From Epiperipatus broadwayi (lineage: Eukaryota > Onychophora > Udeonychophora > Euonychophora > Peripatidae): DNA of 64,000 bases. The notes below the pieces were generated by a model, which saw only the letters and a list, made by a program, of their open reading frames with translations, was not told where the DNA came from and did no database searches. The DNA is taken from NCBI GenBank assembly GCA_028023455.1, contig JAQFVV010006215.1, forward strand, positions 5,749,230 through 5,813,229, read 5' to 3'. Shown here one piece after another: positions 63,010 to 64,000 of the stretch. Within the stretch, counting starts at the first letter, position 1. Each line of letters opens with the position of its first letter. The translations under genes were made by a program, and so were the position numbers.

Positions 63010-63270
63010 CCAGTCCCATATGGTTATTTAAGTTAGATAGCTGGATTGAAAGACATATGGATGCCTGAAAATTTCAGATTTTTTACTTAATAGTTATACA
63101 TTAGATAAAATGCTGGGCTTGTCCCAGTATTTTTGATCTAGTGCTTCAATATCCTGGCACCTCACTGATGATGCCAGTAGCAGAAACTGGTCTGAGGTTG
63201 AAAATATTCTGCAAAGCTTGTTAAGAGCTTATTGTGTGAGCTCTATATATAACATATATATATATATATA
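63010..63270 (+). repeat. Hammerhead unit, plus strand, family A
   Basis: The unit body (CCATATGGTTATTTAAGTTA, GACATATGGATG, TTAGATAAAATGCTGGGCTT) leads to the hammerhead at 63160-63197, then TTCTGCAAAGCTTGTTAAGA and GAGCTCTATATATAAC. It aligns inverted with 380-580 and 730-930. No frame. Confidence 0.85.
63160..63197 (+). ncRNA. Hammerhead ribozyme, type I, complete
   Basis: All parts are intact. Stem I CCTCA (63160-63164) pairs with TGAGG (63193-63197). Core CTGATGA is 63165-63171. Stem II TGC/GCA encloses CAGTA (63172-63182). GAAA is 63183-63186. Stem III is the two pairs A-T and C-G around TG (63186-63191). The cleavage site is after C63192 in the triplet GTC. Stem III is very short, as known for hammerheads of PLEs and retrozymes. 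Base 10.1-11.1 is T-A instead of the usual G-C, which may lower the rate. Confidence 0.9.
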
Positions 63271-63552
63271 TAATTTTACATATTTGTAAGTGCAAGCTAT
63301 ATATAAGTCATGTGACATCTGATTTGTTATTATTACTATTATTATTTTGCTGTTGTGGCTTTAACTAAATTAAAGAGCTAAGCCTACTAATATATGGAGT
63401 ATCTGAATTAAGTTCAGGCCCATATGATTTTTTCAGTTGGAGAGCTGACTTTAAAGACATGTAGATGTCTAAAAGTTTCAGATCTTCTTCTAACAATTAT
63501 CTTTTAGATAAATGCTTTGCTTGAGTTGGTTTTTTAGATCTAATGTCCCAAC

Positions 63553-63593
63553 TCCTCACTGAAGAGACCCATAGGTCGAAACCGGTCTGGGGA
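63553..63593 (+). ncRNA. Hammerhead ribozyme, type I, complete
   Basis: Stem I TCCTCA (63553-63558) pairs with TGGGGA (63588-63593) with one wobble. Core CTGAAGA is 63559-63565 (position 7 is free). Stem II GACC/GGTC with loop CATA is 63566-63577 and begins with the canonical G10.1-C11.1. GAAA is 63578-63581. Stem III is A-T and C-G around CG. Cleavage is expected after C63587 in GTC. This is the best candidate in the window for an active ribozyme. Confidence 0.93.
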
Positions 63594-63977
63594 TGGGGAC
63601 AATCCAAGATAAAAATGATTTGAATGCCTTCTCTTGTAGTAGCATTTATCATAAATAAAAAAAAAAAAGCTTGTTTAGAGCTATTAGCACACTCTTAATT
63701 TTACATATTTGTAAGTGCAAGCTATATATAAGTCATGTGACATCTGACTTGTTATTATTACTATTATTATTTTGCTGTTGTGGCTTTAGCTAAATTAAAG
63801 AGCTAAGCCTACTAATATATGGAGTATCTGAATTAAGTTCAGGCCCATATGATTTTTTCAGTTGGAGAGCTGACTTTAAAGATATGTAGATGTCTAAAAG
63901 TTTCAGATCTTCTTCTAACAATTATCTTCTAGATAAATGCTTTGCTTGAGTTGGTTTTTTAGATCTAATGTCCCAAC

Positions 63978-64000
63978 TCCTCACTGAAGAGACCCATAGG
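63978..64000 (+). ncRNA. Hammerhead ribozyme, cut by window end
   Basis: TCCTCA, CTGAAGA and GACCCATAGG repeat the 63553 ribozyme one unit (425 bp) later. The 3' half lies beyond the window. Confidence 0.9.

Larger units (their letters stand above)
63271..64000 (+). repeat. Tandem hammerhead units, 425 bp period
   Basis: 63271-63695 and 63696-64000 are direct repeats with 425 bp offset and only scattered differences (about 98 percent identity by eye); the second is cut by the window end. Each ends in a hammerhead with a different stem II from the 63160 copy. Shared flanks (ATATGGAGTATCTGAATTAA, CCCATATGA) tie this unit to families at 63010 and 1-1000. This is the arrangement expected for a retrozyme-type repeat. 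Confidence 0.9.

Noticed and set aside
1-64000. TATA-box promoters and polyadenylation signals
   Set aside because: TATATA and AATAAA occur throughout this AT-rich DNA, so no single one can be supported.

Overview
The window looks like non-genic nuclear DNA of an animal, AT-rich (I judge above 70 percent by eye, not measured). It is full of simple repeats, tRNA-derived short retroposons, fold-back elements and broken Penelope-like retroelements (PLEs). PLEs that join a reverse transcriptase (RT) to a GIY-YIG nuclease, tRNA-derived SINEs and tandem hammerhead-ribozyme repeats together point to a metazoan. A mollusc or flatworm is plausible, but I cannot name the organism. I found no host protein-coding gene, rRNA or credible functional tRNA gene. 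All long open frames lie in simple repeats, in dead retroelements or in AT-rich noise.

Layout. 1-1140: tandem units carrying hammerhead ribozymes on the minus strand, with an inverted partial unit. 2270-4440: a head-to-head PLE pair with RT and GIY-YIG remnants. 4581-4919: a near-perfect fold-back. 5040-6835: a large inverted cluster of about 280-300 bp repeats. 10219-11222: an apparently identical 502 bp tandem duplication. 13832-14218: a palindrome with one hammerhead in each arm. 14740-15800: a ~115 bp satellite array interrupted by a tRNA-like insertion. 17560-19600: a PLE fragment, then a coiled-coil gag-like pseudogene with a possible LTR edge. 24282-28250: tRNA-like and MITE-like elements and a local repeat cluster. 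30160-30590: a second copy of the 4.6 kb fold-back. 33600-34230: nested repeats. 36937-38235: 1.3 kb of ACT/GCT-type triplet DNA. 39890-41840: two copies of a tRNA-headed SINE with a hammerhead-like tail, separated by a fold-back. 42570-42780: another hammerhead element. 43740-47232: palindromes and a second head-to-head PLE pair. 49829-50042 and 58912-59755: more palindromes. 62890-64000: tandem hammerhead units on the plus strand, cut by the window end.

The main result is at least ten hammerhead ribozyme sites, complete or decayed, in at least three sequence families, next to three PLE loci. Type I hammerheads with very short stem III are known from PLE terminal repeats and from the small non-autonomous retrozymes of animals. 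The simplest reading is that the PLEs supplied the RT and endonuclease, while small hammerhead units and a tRNA-headed SINE carrying a hammerhead-like tail used that machinery. That link is inference. The PLE copies here are dead (stops, frameshifts, a missing RT motif), so any present mobility would need intact copies elsewhere.
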